Source of the DNA: Gilliamella sp. wkB112
GTDB taxonomy: Bacteria > Pseudomonadota > Gammaproteobacteria > Enterobacterales > Orbaceae
Reading direction: 5' to 3'
NCBI RefSeq assembly: GCF_001690685.1
Contig: NZ_LZGL01000009.1
Location: 248,001 to 312,000 of the forward strand
DNA: 64,000 nt
The notes under the pieces were generated by a model, which was not told the origin of the DNA, did no database searches, and worked only from the letters and a program-made list of their open reading frames with translations. Below, in pieces: positions 21,144-31,327 of the stretch; positions within the stretch are counted from its first letter, which is position 1; each line of letters opens with the position of its first letter. The position numbers and the translations under genes are program-made.

Positions 21144-21917
21144 ATGCATAACCAAGATCGCAATTTTGATGATATTAGTCATAAGTTTGCTCAAAACATT
21201 TATGGCACCACTAAAGGTCAAATTCGTGCTGCCATTGTCTGGCAACAATTAGAAAATATTTTGGCAACTTATCCAAAACAGCAACCGTTAACCATTTTAG
21301 ATGCTGGTGGTGGTCAAGGACAAATTGCTTGTAAACTAGCTAAATTAGGTCACCAAGTAACTCTGTGTGATATTTCACAACAAATGCTAAAATTGGCTCA
21401 AACACAGGCTCAATTGGAACAGGTCTCTATTGAGTTTATTCACGGCGCTATTCAACAACTTGATAGTGCTATCAATAAGCAATTTGATTTGGTTATTTGC
21501 CATGCAGTACTCGAATGGGTTGCCGAACCTATCACTTTACTACAATCACTAAAACACCACCTAAAACCTAATGGTTACTTATCACTGATGTTTTATAACT
21601 ACGATGCATTATTATTTAAAACTGTTACTTTAGGTAATTTTGGTTATATCAAATCCGGCTTGGCTAAACGCAAAAAAAAGACCCTCTCACCGGATCATCC
21701 ACGCGTACCCAAAGAAGTTTATGCTTGGTTAGCTAACCTTGATTTTAAGATCACTAATGTTACCGGAATTCGCGTTTTTCATGATTACCTAATCAATAAA
21801 AGCAAAGCGCAAACTAACTTTGAACAATTATTACAACTTGAGCAGCAATATTGCCAAAGCGAACCTTACCTAAGTTTAGCCAGATATATATTAGTTACCG
21901 CCAAAAATATAAATTAG
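21144..21917 (+). CDS. cmoM: tRNA 5-carboxymethoxyuridine methyltransferase CmoM
   Basis: A SAM-dependent methyltransferase (formerly SmtA) forming mcmo5U34 in some tRNAs. The product is 257 residues. N-terminal NFDDISHKFAQNIYGTTKGQIR is CmoM-specific; SAM site LDAGGGQGQIACKL; CHAVLEWVAEP corresponds to motif IV-V. It starts three bases after plsC. Cytoplasmic. Confidence 0.93.
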   Translation: MHNQDRNFDDISHKFAQNIYGTTKGQIRAAIVWQQLENILATYPKQQPLTILDAGGGQGQIACKLAKLGHQVTLCDISQQMLKLAQTQAQLEQVSIEFIHGAIQQLDSAINKQFDLVICHAVLEWVAEPITLLQSLKHHLKPNGYLSLMFYNYDALLFKTVTLGNFGYIKSGLAKRKKKTLSPDHPRVPKEVYAWLANLDFKITNVTGIRVFHDYLINKSKAQTNFEQLLQLEQQYCQSEPYLSLARYILVTAKNIN

Positions 21918-22021
21918 CTAACTAATAACCATTTTGCCCTAAATTGCAAATCATCACTCGAAAATTTATGTATAAATCGGTATGATAAGCACATCAATTT
22001 TATCAGTAAAGGAAAGTGATT

Positions 22022-22948
22022 ATGATCGTTGTTACAGGTGGTGCAGGGTTCATTGGTAGTAACATTGTTAAAGGTTTAAATAATCTTGGCTATACCAATA
22101 TTTTAGTTGTAGATGATTTAACCGACGGTACCAAATTTGCTAACTTAGTCGATTTAGATATTGCCGATTATATGGATAAAGACGAATTTATTGCCGCCAT
22201 TATTGCTAATGACGATCTAGATATTGAGGTTATTTTTCATGAAGGCGCTTGCTCATCTACAACTGAATGGGATGGCAAGTACATGATGGAAAACAACTAT
22301 GATTATTCCAAAGACTTACTCCATTATTGCTTAGATTTTAATATTCCATTTATATACGCTTCCTCTGCTGCCACATATGGTGGTCGCAGTGATAATTTTA
22401 TTGAAGATCGAACTTATGAAAAACCATTAAATGTGTATGGTTATTCAAAATTCCTATTTGATCAATATGTCAGAAGCATATTACCGCAAGCCGAATCTCC
22501 AGTTTGTGGTTTCCGCTACTTTAATGTGTATGGCCCGCGTGAATCACACAAAGGCAGTATGGCCAGTGTTGCCTTCCATTTAAATACACAAATTAATAAA
22601 GGTGAAAAACCTAAATTGTTCATAGGCAGTGATAACTTTAAACGCGACTTTATTTATGTTGATGACGTAGTTAGCGTTAATTTATGGTTCTGGCAAAACA
22701 ATATTTCTGGCATTTACAATTGTGGCACCGGGCGAGCAGAATCATTTCAAACCGTAGCTGATGCTGTGCTTAATTACCATCGCAAAGGTGAAATTGACTA
22801 TATTCCATTCCCGGAAAACCTGAAAGGACGCTACCAAAGCTTTACCCAAGCAGATTTAACCAAATTTAGACAAACTGGTTGCCCGATTGAATTCCAAACC
22901 GTCACAGAAGGCACAACTAAATATATGCAATGGCTAAACAAGCAATAA
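22022..22948 (+). CDS. hldD: ADP-L-glycero-D-manno-heptose 6-epimerase
   Basis: The last step in making ADP-L-glycero-D-manno-heptose for the LPS inner core. The product is 308 residues. The ATG at 22022 follows AAGGAAA by six bases and gives [14 protein letters not shown], matching the E. coli start; a GTG six bases earlier is less likely. NADP site GGAGFIGSN, catalytic YGYSK near residue 138, and [14 protein letters not shown] are conserved. It leads the hldD-waaF-waaC operon (gaps of 12 and 2 bases). Confidence 0.96.
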   Translation: MIVVTGGAGFIGSNIVKGLNNLGYTNILVVDDLTDGTKFANLVDLDIADYMDKDEFIAAIIANDDLDIEVIFHEGACSSTTEWDGKYMMENNYDYSKDLLHYCLDFNIPFIYASSAATYGGRSDNFIEDRTYEKPLNVYGYSKFLFDQYVRSILPQAESPVCGFRYFNVYGPRESHKGSMASVAFHLNTQINKGEKPKLFIGSDNFKRDFIYVDDVVSVNLWFWQNNISGIYNCGTGRAESFQTVADAVLNYHRKGEIDYIPFPENLKGRYQSFTQADLTKFRQTGCPIEFQTVTEGTTKYMQWLNKQ

Positions 22949-22960
22949 AAGGTAACTAAA

Positions 22961-24007
22961 ATGAAAACTCTCATTATTGGTCCTTCATGGGTTGGCGATA
23001 TGATGATGTCTCAAAGTCTATATCGCACCTTAAAACAGCTTAATCCTGAGAATAAAATTGATGTCATGGCCCCCTCTTGGTGCCGAGCACTTTTGAATAA
23101 AATGCCCGAGGTTAACCAATCAATTGCTATGCCACTTGGTCATGGTGAATTTTCACTAGGTAAACGCCATCAATTGGGCAAATCCTTACGGGATGAGCAT
23201 TATGATCAGGCGATAGTGTTACCAAATTCCTTTAAATCTGCTCTGATTCCTTTCTTTGCTAGGATTCCTAAACGTACGGGTTGGAAAGGTGAAATGCGTT
23301 ATGTTTTACTCAACGATATGCGCAAACTTGATAAAAAGGCGTTGCCATTAATGGTGCAACGTTATGTTGCTTTAGCCTATCCTAAGCATGAAATTCATAC
23401 TGCCGATGAATTACCTCAACCACTGTTGTGGCCAAAGCTTGAAGTTCAAGCCGATGAAATTACACAAACTTTAGCTAATTTTGAAATTCCCCAAGACACG
23501 CCATTAATTGGCTTTTGCCCCGGTGCCGAATTTGGGCCGGCTAAACGTTGGCCTGATTACCATTATGCAGCGCTAGCTAATCTGTTGGTTAAGCAACATG
23601 CCAAAATTTTAATTTTTGGTTCGGCTAACGATCGTGAAGTTGGTGAAAGAATTATTGCTAAAATGAATCATGGTGAGGAGTGTATTAATTTAGCGGGTAA
23701 AACTCAGCTTGAACAAGCTATTAATTTAATTGCCGCTTGTAAAGCTATTGTCACCAACGATTCAGGTTTAATGCATGTAGCAGCGGCGTTGGATCGTCCT
23801 TTAGTTGCACTTTATGGTCCAAGTAGCCCTGAGTTTACCCCACCATTATCCAATAAAGCTGAAGTAATGCGTTTGATTACTGGTTACCATCGTGTGCGCC
23901 AAGGTGATGCCGAACAAGGTTACCATCAAAGTTTGATTGATATTAAACCGGAAAATGTGTTTGAAACTTTGATGAAATTAATTGTTCGTTGCGAAAAGAG
24001 TAATTAA
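22961..24007 (+). CDS. waaF: ADP-heptose--LPS heptosyltransferase II
   Basis: A GT9-family glycosyltransferase adding the second heptose to the LPS inner core at the cytoplasmic face. The product is 348 residues. IGPSWVGDMMMSQSLY at the start, FCPGAEFGPAKRWPDYHYA in the middle and NDSGLMHVAAALDRPLVALYG near the donor site are hallmark segments. It lies between hldD and waaC, as in enterobacteria. Confidence 0.96.
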   Translation: MKTLIIGPSWVGDMMMSQSLYRTLKQLNPENKIDVMAPSWCRALLNKMPEVNQSIAMPLGHGEFSLGKRHQLGKSLRDEHYDQAIVLPNSFKSALIPFFARIPKRTGWKGEMRYVLLNDMRKLDKKALPLMVQRYVALAYPKHEIHTADELPQPLLWPKLEVQADEITQTLANFEIPQDTPLIGFCPGAEFGPAKRWPDYHYAALANLLVKQHAKILIFGSANDREVGERIIAKMNHGEECINLAGKTQLEQAINLIAACKAIVTNDSGLMHVAAALDRPLVALYGPSSPEFTPPLSNKAEVMRLITGYHRVRQGDAEQGYHQSLIDIKPENVFETLMKLIVRCEKSN

Positions 24008-24009
24008 TT

Positions 24010-24972
24010 ATGCGTGTACTGGTAGTTAAAACCTCGTCCATGGGCGATGTATTGCATACTCTGCCGGCATTAACCGATGCGGCTAACAACCTGCCTAATA
24101 TTACTTTTGATTGGGTAGTTGAAGAAAATTTTGCTCAAATCCCCAGTTGGCATTTTGCCGTCGATAAAGTTATTCCGGTAGCGATCCGCAGATGGCGAAA
24201 AAACTGGTTTGGTCAACAAATACGCCATGAACGTCAACAGTTTATTCACATGCTTCGGCAGCAACAATATGCTGCTATTATTGATGCCCAAGGCTTGATT
24301 AAAAGTGCATTCCTAATTACGCGTAAAGCACGTGGTATCAAACATGGACTTGATCGTGCTAGCATTAAAGAACCTATTGCTAGCTGGTTTTATGATATTA
24401 AGCACCATGTACCTAAACAATTACACGCTATCGAACGCGTGCGTTTATTATTTGCTGCGAGTTTAAACTATACTTGCCCTAGTACTATGGGTGATTATGC
24501 TATTGCTCGTCATTTTTTAACGACATTACCTAGCGATAACCAACAGTACCTAGTATTTTTACATGCTACCACCCGTGATGAAAAACATTGGACTGAAGCT
24601 GCTTGGCGTCACTTAATAGAATTAATCGCACCAACTGGTTTTAAAATTAAATTACCTTGGGGTGCACCACACGAACAACAGCGAGCTTTACGTTTGGCTC
24701 AAGGTTTTAATCATGTTGAAGTATTACCCAAACTATCACTTTCTGAAGTAGCAACAATTATTGCTGGCGCGAAGGCTGTGATCTCGGTCGATACGGGTTT
24801 AAGTCATTTAACTGCGGCATTAGATCGCCCTAATATCACATTATTTGGTGAAACTGATCCTCAGTTAATTGGCGGTTACGGTAACAATCAATATAGCATT
24901 ATATCGCCAGATAAAAGCATGCATAGTATAACTGCCGAGCAAGTCTATAAAAAGTTAGCTAACTTTTTATAG
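24010..24972 (+). CDS. waaC: LPS heptosyltransferase I
   Basis: A GT9-family enzyme adding the first heptose to Kdo2-lipid A. The product is 320 residues. VLVVKTSSMGDVLHTLPAL, IIDAQGLIKSAFL, FLHATTRDEKHW and SVDTGLSHLTAALDRPNI are diagnostic. It begins two bases after waaF. The operon ends here: no further core-sugar transferase or O-antigen ligase follows, so a short or separately encoded outer core is likely (inference). Confidence 0.96.
   Translation: MRVLVVKTSSMGDVLHTLPALTDAANNLPNITFDWVVEENFAQIPSWHFAVDKVIPVAIRRWRKNWFGQQIRHERQQFIHMLRQQQYAAIIDAQGLIKSAFLITRKARGIKHGLDRASIKEPIASWFYDIKHHVPKQLHAIERVRLLFAASLNYTCPSTMGDYAIARHFLTTLPSDNQQYLVFLHATTRDEKHWTEAAWRHLIELIAPTGFKIKLPWGAPHEQQRALRLAQGFNHVEVLPKLSLSEVATIIAGAKAVISVDTGLSHLTAALDRPNITLFGETDPQLIGGYGNNQYSIISPDKSMHSITAEQVYKKLANFL
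24949..24968 (+). terminator. Possible terminator at the end of waaC
   Basis: The perfect palindrome AAAAAGTTAGCTAACTTTTT covers the last six codons and part of the stop region of waaC. It ends in five T, but the loop would be very tight, so efficiency is doubtful. Confidence 0.4.
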
Positions 24973-25016
24973 ATTTAAAAACGCATTTTTATCTATTTTG
25001 AAAAGGAATCAATTAA

Positions 25017-25217
25017 ATGAATCAATATTGTGATCTTATCCGCGAGAAATATGTACAAATTGGTAGTAATGAACTGGGCTATGTTGAGGATGCATTGGCA
25101 GCGGTTATGCAAGTACTTGATGAAATCGCGCGTGATCAACAAGTACCCGAACTATTAAGGCAAAAAGCGGCTTATGCTGCTGCGAACCTATTAATGAGCG
25201 ACTTTGACATTAGCTAA
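25017..25217 (+). CDS. yaeP: YaeP family protein
   Basis: The product is 66 residues, the same length as E. coli YaeP. CDLIREKYVQIGS, LGYVEDALAAVMQVLDEIA and the ending LRQKAAYAAANLLMSDF match the family closely. A small soluble helical protein of unknown function. AAAGGAATC precedes the ATG. Its last eight bases overlap the end of the opposing histidine kinase gene. Confidence 0.92.
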   Translation: MNQYCDLIREKYVQIGSNELGYVEDALAAVMQVLDEIARDQQVPELLRQKAAYAAANLLMSDFDIS

Positions 25218-26619
25218 TAGCTGTTGGTAAATTAATTACAAAGCGAGTGGATTGGTTATCTGATTCAACATAAATACTGCCTTTATGGGTTTCAATAATC
25301 GATTTAACAATCGCTAAACCAATCCCGGCACCGGAACCACCTTCATGACTATTGCGATGCCGTGATTGATCAACACGATAAAAACGGTCAAACAAATTGG
25401 GCAAATGTTTACTATCAATTTTAGTGCCCGGATTAGAAACGATCACTTTTATTCGTTTGTCGGTTACTTGACTTAAAGTAATAGTAATGGTTTCATTTTC
25501 CGGCGTGTAGCGAACAGCATTGGATAAAATATTAATGAATGCTCGCCCTAACATAATTTTATCTCCCTGAATATGGGAACACTGACCTTCTATATTAAAA
25601 GTAATATGTTTTTCATCAGTAAGTGGTTCAAAATAATCACATAGATTAGTAATCATTTCCAATAAATCGATATCAATTAAGTTAGGTACCAATTGTCGAT
25701 TATCAGCCTGTGCTAAAAACAGCATATCAGCAATCATTTGCGACATTTTTTCATATTCTTCTAAATTAGAATATAAAATCTCACGGTATTCTTCAGTTGT
25801 TCTAGCATTATTCAACACGATCTGTGTTTGGGTGGTTAAATTAGTAATGGGAGTACGCATTTCATGAGCAATATCTGCAGTAAAATCACGTTGACGCTGA
25901 AACATATCTTCCATTCGACTAAGCATATCATTAAATGCTTGTACTAAGCTAACGTACTTAATCGGTACTGATGAAGTAGGAATGCGATAATTAAGGCTTT
26001 TTAAACTAATGCGTTCAATTTTCTTAATTAAACGATTGATTGGTTTTTGGGTAAAATAAATAGTAATCAGAGAGGCAATTAAAGCTAAAATACAAGCAAT
26101 ACCAATAAGTATCCCTAAACCATAACGTAAGCGACTAATAAATTCAATTTGTAAATCCCGCCCCACAGCGACAATAGTAGTATATTCTTTACCATCATCC
26201 ACCTTCATGCGTGAAGCAGCAATACGGTAGGATGACTTATCCATATTGAAAATTGCGGTACGGTGTTCACTAATAATTTGTTCCAAATCTGCTGGCGTTA
26301 GAGCTATAGCGAGATTAGGACCTCGGGTCCGGTAAAGAATTTTACCACCGTCATCAATGATATAGACAAACAAGTGATGATGACCAGTTAAAATCAACAG
26401 CAAATTCTGAAAAAATTCATCACGATTATCATCTGGTGAATAATAAGACAGTTCACGTTCAATCGAAGTTATCACCGAGTTTAATTCAGTCACATTTTGT
26501 TGAATGGAAAATTTTTCAAATGAACGTTCAATTAAGTAACTGAAACAATAAAGTAGCCCACAAGTTAGTAGGCAAATAATAACTGGTAACCGGAACGAAA
26601 TAATATTATTCTGTTTCAT
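25210..26619 (-). CDS. Heavy-metal sensor histidine kinase (CusS-like)
   Basis: A 469-residue inner membrane kinase. Helices lie at about 11-30 and 168-190 with a periplasmic sensor domain of about 135 residues between, then HAMP, then HisKA with phospho-accepting His252 in [12 protein letters not shown], then the ATPase domain with [12 protein letters not shown] and [14 protein letters not shown]. The layout is that of the CusS/heavy-metal sensor family. The metal ligand cannot be read from the sequence, and no metal efflux gene is nearby. It overlaps the response regulator by 14 bases, so the pair is translationally coupled. Confidence 0.88.
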   Translation of the reverse strand: MKQNNIISFRLPVIICLLTCGLLYCFSYLIERSFEKFSIQQNVTELNSVITSIERELSYYSPDDNRDEFFQNLLLILTGHHHLFVYIIDDGGKILYRTRGPNLAIALTPADLEQIISEHRTAIFNMDKSSYRIAASRMKVDDGKEYTTIVAVGRDLQIEFISRLRYGLGILIGIACILALIASLITIYFTQKPINRLIKKIERISLKSLNYRIPTSSVPIKYVSLVQAFNDMLSRMEDMFQRQRDFTADIAHEMRTPITNLTTQTQIVLNNARTTEEYREILYSNLEEYEKMSQMIADMLFLAQADNRQLVPNLIDIDLLEMITNLCDYFEPLTDEKHITFNIEGQCSHIQGDKIMLGRAFINILSNAVRYTPENETITITLSQVTDKRIKVIVSNPGTKIDSKHLPNLFDRFYRVDQSRHRNSHEGGSGAGIGLAIVKSIIETHKGSIYVESDNQSTRFVINLPTAIS

Positions 26620-27292
26620 TTAAAACATCTAACTTATAGCCCATTCCTCGAACCGTATGAATTAATTTAGGTTCAAATCCGGCATCGATTTTATTGCGTA
26701 AGCGTCTAATAGCAACATCAATAACATTGGTATCACTATCAAAATTCATGTCCCAAACTTGGGAAGCAATTAATGATCTGGGTAATACTTCTCCCGGGTA
26801 ACGTAAAAAATATTCTAATAATAAAAATTCTTTATTGGTTAAATCAATCCGAGTACCGGAACGAGTAACTGTTCGTTTAGGCAAATCCATAACCAAATCA
26901 GCAATGGTTAATTGGTAATTATTAACTTGCGGAACATTTCGTCTTAATAACGATTTAACACGAGCCAATAACTCGGCAAATGAAAACGGTTTAACTAAAT
27001 AATCATCGGCACCAAGGTTAAGGCCTTTCACTTTATCTTCGACTCGACCCATTGCCGTAAGTAAAATAATTTGAGTATCTTTGCCAGCTTGGCGTAAAGA
27101 TTCCACAATCTTCCAACCTACAATATCTGGTAACATTACATCGAGGATAATTAAATCATAATCTTCGGTCATTGCTCTATGGTAACCATCCAAACCATTA
27201 TTAGTCAGATCGACAATAAACCCTGATTCAATTAGACCCTGACGGAGGTACTCACCTGTTTTCTGTTCATCTTCAACAACTAATAACTTCAT
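26606..27292 (-). CDS. OmpR-family response regulator (CusR-like)
   Basis: The product is 228 residues. Receiver domain with phospho-acceptor Asp51 in [10 protein letters not shown], Thr79 in LLTAMG and Lys101 in YLVKPFSF; the winged-helix DNA-binding domain spans about 125-225 with [24 protein letters not shown]. It is most like heavy-metal regulators such as CusR. It is first in a two-gene operon with the kinase. Direct repeats of ATGAC 11 bases apart lie upstream (27377-27392) and could be its own binding site. Confidence 0.92.
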   Translation of the reverse strand: MKLLVVEDEQKTGEYLRQGLIESGFIVDLTNNGLDGYHRAMTEDYDLIILDVMLPDIVGWKIVESLRQAGKDTQIILLTAMGRVEDKVKGLNLGADDYLVKPFSFAELLARVKSLLRRNVPQVNNYQLTIADLVMDLPKRTVTRSGTRIDLTNKEFLLLEYFLRYPGEVLPRSLIASQVWDMNFDSDTNVIDVAIRRLRNKIDAGFEPKLIHTVRGMGYKLDVLNETE

Positions 27293-27376
27293 TTTAACAT
27301 TTCCTTCGTTGTTTTATCAGGTTATCTATATTGTATACATACCCTGTTAGCATATACGAATTATCCAAATGCTATC

Positions 27377-27392
27377 ATGACATTTTAATGAC
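27377..27392 (-). promoter_or_regulatory. Candidate response-regulator site upstream of the cusRS-like operon
   Basis: Two ATGAC half-sites (27377-27381 and 27388-27392; GTCAT on the minus strand) are spaced 11 bases start to start, one helical turn, as usual for OmpR-family regulators. They lie about 85-100 bases before the regulator start. Confidence 0.3.
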
Positions 27393-27442
27393 TATTTTGT
27401 AATAATATTGTCACCATATGGTTGGTTTTGTTTTGCTATATT

Positions 27443-27550
27443 AGCCGCGCAATGATTCATGAGGCTAGACAGTATTGTTTCATTGTTTTATTTCCTTTCA
27501 TCCATTCCTTGCAATTTAATGCAGCCCTAGTTTATCTAGGGTTTTTTTTT
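27443..27550 (+). ncRNA. Candidate small RNA with its own terminator
   Basis: In the 361-base gap between the divergent cusRS-like operon and the trmA 3' end, the plus strand ends in a strong rho-independent terminator, although no plus-strand gene precedes it. The body is AT-rich with pyrimidine-rich single-stranded segments (TTTCCTTTCATCCATTCC), as in Hfq-dependent sRNAs. The 5' end is uncertain; TATATT at 27437-27442 could be a -10, but no well-spaced -35 is seen. No known sRNA family recognised. Confidence 0.35.
27525..27550 (+). terminator. Strong rho-independent terminator of the candidate sRNA
   Basis: Stem CCCTAG/CTAGGG with loop TTTAT, followed by nine T. It is oriented on the plus strand, facing the 3' end of trmA. 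Confidence 0.8.
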
Positions 27551-27653
27551 ATTAAAACAATGCTAGTGCCAATCTCTATACAATATATCGGTAATTTTTA
27601 GTAAAACTTAAGTTATTTTACCAAAAAAATTTGATTTTAAATATGCAAATTAG

Positions 27654-28751
27654 TTACTTCCTTTGTAAAACCACACCTGTTTCAATATGTTGAGTATAAG
27701 GGAACTGATCAAATAACGCCAAATGTTTAATATTGTGCGTTAACGTCAATTGCTGTAGATTTTGCTGCAGTGTTTGTGGATTGCAGGAAATGTACACAAT
27801 CGTTTGATATTCCTTAAGCATATCAATTGTAGCCACATCCAAACCACCACGTGGTGGGTCGACTAAAACTGTATTACACTGGTAGGTATCAAGATCAATA
27901 CCGTGTAAGCGCTTAAACTCTCGTTCCTTTTTAAGAGCACAGGTAAACTCAGCAGCAGATAACCGTGCAATAATCAAATTACTAATGTTATTCACCGCTA
28001 TATTATGTTGGGCAGAATAAACTGATGCTTTGGCAATTTCAGTAGCTAACACTTTACGGAAGTTTTGCGCTAATGCTATGGAAAAATTGCCATTACCACA
28101 ATAAAACTCAAGCAAATCACCACTCAATCCCTTAGTTACACTAATAGCCCACTCCAACATTTTAATATTCACCACAGCATTGGGCTGGGTAAAGCTATTT
28201 TCCACTTGACGGTAACTAAAGTTGTTGCCCAGGACTGGCAATACTTCATCAACATAATCCACATCTACCGGAATTTTTTGATTGCTAGCGCGGCCAACTA
28301 AGTTAGCATTAATCCCCAAATTAGCTAATTGTTGTTTGAGATGTTGAGCTTGTAATAACCACTCATCACCTAATTTTTTATGATATAAAAGAGTTATTAA
28401 TAGTTGACCACTCAAAGTGGCAAAGTAATCAATTTGGAACAGCAAATGCCGCAGTGTTTGATTATGCTGTAACAATGGCAAAATAGCCTGCATAGCTTGA
28501 TTAATGAGCAGGGACGCAATAGGGAAACTATCAACGCGCACCCTTTTTTTAGTATTTTTATCATACATAATATGATAAAGCTCTTCACCATTATGCCAAA
28601 TCCTAAACTCAGCCCTCATGCGGTAGTGGCTAAGTGGTGAAGTATGCACGGTTAATTCTGGTAATGAAAACTCAGATAACAGATCTGTAAGATGAGTTAT
28701 TTTATTGGTTAATTGTTGATTATAAGTTGCAGTTGAAAAACATTCAGTCAT
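27654..28751 (-). CDS. trmA: tRNA (uracil-5-)-methyltransferase TrmA
   Basis: Makes m5U54 in the T loop of tRNAs (and at an equivalent site in tmRNA) using SAM. The product is 365 residues (E. coli 366). N-terminal [19 protein letters not shown] site [23 protein letters not shown]; nucleophile Cys in YISCNPQTL; base Glu in HIETGVVL. Unlike RlmD there is no TRAM domain or iron-sulfur cluster. Single gene, diverging from srmB across a 343-base gap that carries a partial intergenic repeat. Confidence 0.96.
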   Translation of the reverse strand: MTECFSTATYNQQLTNKITHLTDLLSEFSLPELTVHTSPLSHYRMRAEFRIWHNGEELYHIMYDKNTKKRVRVDSFPIASLLINQAMQAILPLLQHNQTLRHLLFQIDYFATLSGQLLITLLYHKKLGDEWLLQAQHLKQQLANLGINANLVGRASNQKIPVDVDYVDEVLPVLGNNFSYRQVENSFTQPNAVVNIKMLEWAISVTKGLSGDLLEFYCGNGNFSIALAQNFRKVLATEIAKASVYSAQHNIAVNNISNLIIARLSAAEFTCALKKEREFKRLHGIDLDTYQCNTVLVDPPRGGLDVATIDMLKEYQTIVYISCNPQTLQQNLQQLTLTHNIKHLALFDQFPYTQHIETGVVLQRK

Positions 28752-28924
28752 ATTAATTGATTACTATTAAAAATATCCGGTTTATTATTGGCAGCTAATT
28801 ATGGCTAATAACATAACTATAAAAGTAACTAATTATTAAGCTACATAGTGCCAATAATTAAATAGAAAGTTAATGAAATTGAGATGCCATAATCTTAACA
28901 TAAACCTACAAATATGATAAATCA

Positions 28925-28972
28925 TATACGTAAACGTATAGCATTCCTGAAACATCTTTACAGTAAATAGTC
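28925..28972 (+). repeat. Intergenic repeat, partial copy
   Basis: ATACGTAAACGTATAG is followed by CCTGAAACATCTTTACAG, matching the family core also found at 12.6, 36.4 and 44.7 kb. The AACAGGGATT hairpin of the long copies is missing. The rest of the trmA-srmB gap (28752-29094) shows no other recognisable feature. Confidence 0.55.
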
Positions 28973-29094
28973 AATATTGAAAATCAACAAAGCAAATACC
29001 CGATCATAGCGCAATAACTGATTGTAGTTCTATTGATTGCCGTTATAATGGGGCACATTATTAGTGACAGTATATTATTAACGATAAATACCTT

Positions 29095-30405
29095 ATGACC
29101 GCACAGACTTTTTCCGAATTAGAATTAGACGACGTTTTAATTCACAATTTACAACAACAAAATATCAATTCCCCAACCGTAATCCAAGCGCAAACTATTC
29201 CGGTAGCATTAGATGGCAAAGATATTCTGGGTTCAGCGCCTACGGGGACTGGTAAGACTTTAGCTTTTTTAATCCCTGCAGTGCAACATTTATTAGACTT
29301 TCCACGTCGTAAACCCGGGCCACCACGAATATTGATTTTAACCCCGACCCGTGAACTAGCAATGCAGATTGCTGAACAAGCTAAACTGTTAACTACAACC
29401 ACTAATTTAAGTATTGCAACTATTACTGGCGGCGTCGCTTATATGAACCATGCTGAAGTGTTCAGTAAAAATCAAGATATCGTCATTGCCACCACTGGTC
29501 GCTTACTGCAATATATTAAAGAAGAAAACTTCGACTGTCGCGCAGTGGAAATGCTGATTTTAGATGAAGCCGATCGCATGTTAGACATGGGCTTTGCGCC
29601 AGATGTAGAAACCATTGCCGCAGAAACCCGTTGGCGAAAACAAACACTATTATTTTCGGCAACATTAGAGGGTGAAGGCCTACATGATTTTGCTGAGCGC
29701 ATTTTAAATGAACCGGTAGAGATTAATGCCGATCCATCGCGCAAAGAGCGTAAAAAAATCTTACAATTTTATTATCGTGCCGATGATTTAACCCATAAAC
29801 TGGCCTTGTTGATTCACTTATTAAAACAGCCAGAATTGCAAAAAACGATTGTGTTTGTCCGTAAGCGTGAACGAGTACACGAATTAGTCACTTGGTTACA
29901 CCAAGCTGGTATTAGTAGTTGTTATTTAGAGGGTGAAATGGTTCAGGCTAAACGTAACGAAGCCATCAAACGCATCAGTAACAATACCGTAAATGTATTG
30001 GTAGCCACCGATGTTGCCGCGCGCGGGATTGATATTGATGATGTAACCCATGTGATTAATTTTGATGCGCCCAAAACGGCTGATGTTTACTTACATCGCA
30101 TTGGTCGCACTGCGCGAGCGGGTAAAAAAGGCACTGCCATTATGTTGGTTGAAGCCCACGATAATGAATTATTGAAAAAAATCGAACGCTACATTCAAGA
30201 ACCAATTAAATTGAGAACTATTGATGAACTAAGGCCGAAAACTAAAGCCCCTAAACCGGCAACCAAGAAAAAAGTCTCACAAAAAACTAAGCAAAAACAG
30301 TTAGATAAAAAGAAAGAGCAAACTTCTAAGAAAAAGGTTAAACTTCGTCATCGCGATAGCAAAAATAAAGGCAAGCCCAAAAAGTTAATAACTGCAACCG
30401 AATAA
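29095..30405 (+). CDS. srmB: DEAD-box RNA helicase SrmB
   Basis: An ATP-dependent RNA helicase acting in early 50S ribosomal subunit assembly. The product is 436 residues (E. coli 444). N-terminal TFSELELDDVLIHNL; Walker A SAPTGTGKT; PTRELAMQ; DEAD box LDEADRMLDMGF; SAT motif FSATLEGEG; C-terminal VATDVAARGIDIDDV and HRIGRTARAGKKG. The lysine-rich tail from about residue 380 is an RNA-binding extension. Similarity to E. coli SrmB in LQHLLDFPRRK.GPPRILIL is close. Single gene. Confidence 0.96.
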   Translation: MTAQTFSELELDDVLIHNLQQQNINSPTVIQAQTIPVALDGKDILGSAPTGTGKTLAFLIPAVQHLLDFPRRKPGPPRILILTPTRELAMQIAEQAKLLTTTTNLSIATITGGVAYMNHAEVFSKNQDIVIATTGRLLQYIKEENFDCRAVEMLILDEADRMLDMGFAPDVETIAAETRWRKQTLLFSATLEGEGLHDFAERILNEPVEINADPSRKERKKILQFYYRADDLTHKLALLIHLLKQPELQKTIVFVRKRERVHELVTWLHQAGISSCYLEGEMVQAKRNEAIKRISNNTVNVLVATDVAARGIDIDDVTHVINFDAPKTADVYLHRIGRTARAGKKGTAIMLVEAHDNELLKKIERYIQEPIKLRTIDELRPKTKAPKPATKKKVSQKTKQKQLDKKKEQTSKKKVKLRHRDSKNKGKPKKLITATE

Positions 30406-30530
30406 TAAACACTCACCTAATAGTTTAAACTTATAAAATTGATTGTTCATAACAGCTTGGACAATCAACTTTAATTGCTATAATGCATTAATTAATTGTT
30501 ATGCATTTTAAATACCCAAGGAGAAAGATT

Positions 30531-31133
30531 ATGACATTGGTAACCCGTCAAGCGCCAGATTTTACATCAGCAGCTGTATTAGGTAATGGAGAAATTGTAA
30601 CTAATTTTAACTTAGCAAAACATATCAAAGATAAATACGCAGTAGTGTTCTTTTGGCCTATGGACTTCACTTTTGTATGCCCATCTGAAATCATTGCTTT
30701 TGATCACCGTTTAGACGAATTCAAAAAACGTAATGTTGAAGTTATTGGTGTATCTATGGACTCTGAATATGTTCATAACGCATGGCGTAACACCTCTCAA
30801 GACAAAGGTGGTATTGGTGAAGTTAAGTTCCCAATCGTTGCCGACGTTAAACATGCAATTATGCAAGCTTACGGAATTGAACACCCGGAAGCTGGTGTAG
30901 CATTACGAGCATCGTTCTTTATTGATAAATCAGGTATTGTACGTCATGAAACTATCAATGATTTACCAATTGGTCGTAATATTGATGAAATGCTACGTAT
31001 TGTTGATGCCTTCCAATTCCATGAAGAACACGGTGAAGTTTGCCCGGCTCAATGGACTAAAGGTAAACAAGGTATGAAAGATAACCCTAATGGGGTAGCA
31101 AGTTATTTAAAACAACATGCTAAAGAACTTTAA
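30531..31133 (+). CDS. Peroxiredoxin C (AhpC/Prx1-type 2-Cys peroxiredoxin)
   Basis: A 200-residue thiol peroxidase reducing hydrogen peroxide and organic hydroperoxides. Peroxidatic Cys50 is in DFTFVCPSE and resolving Cys171 in GEVCPAQW. The ATG at 30531 follows AAGGAGA by seven bases; an earlier ATG at 30501 would add ten residues and lacks a site. There is no adjacent ahpF, so electrons probably come from thioredoxin or another reductase (inference). Terminator follows at 31172. Confidence 0.94.
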   Translation: MTLVTRQAPDFTSAAVLGNGEIVTNFNLAKHIKDKYAVVFFWPMDFTFVCPSEIIAFDHRLDEFKKRNVEVIGVSMDSEYVHNAWRNTSQDKGGIGEVKFPIVADVKHAIMQAYGIEHPEAGVALRASFFIDKSGIVRHETINDLPIGRNIDEMLRIVDAFQFHEEHGEVCPAQWTKGKQGMKDNPNGVASYLKQHAKEL

Positions 31134-31171
31134 TAACTAAATTAATCTTACCCAAATTGGTTTACTAGTAT

Positions 31172-31195
31172 ACCGGAGTTAATCTCCGGTTTTTT
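31172..31195 (+). terminator. Terminator of the peroxiredoxin gene
   Basis: Stem ACCGGAG/CTCCGGT with loop TTAAT, followed by TTTTT; 38 bases after the stop. Confidence 0.85.
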
Positions 31196-31327
31196 ATCAT
31201 AAAAGTAACTTATTACAGCTCAGACAACTACCCAATACACTTTTCTGTAAATATTATTACCAAATAGCTATTTTTTGTTACTATTAGCCTTATTTAAATT
31301 AAATTAATTATTACCCAAAGGAACATT

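Noticed and set aside
27452-27601. A 49-codon ORF starting at an ATG inside the candidate sRNA
   Set aside because: It has no ribosome site and reads straight through the strong terminator, so it is very probably not translated.
31200-31327. A possible guanidine riboswitch before the Gdx-type gene
   Set aside because: No ACGG-type loops or ykkC-like conserved blocks could be found in the leader.
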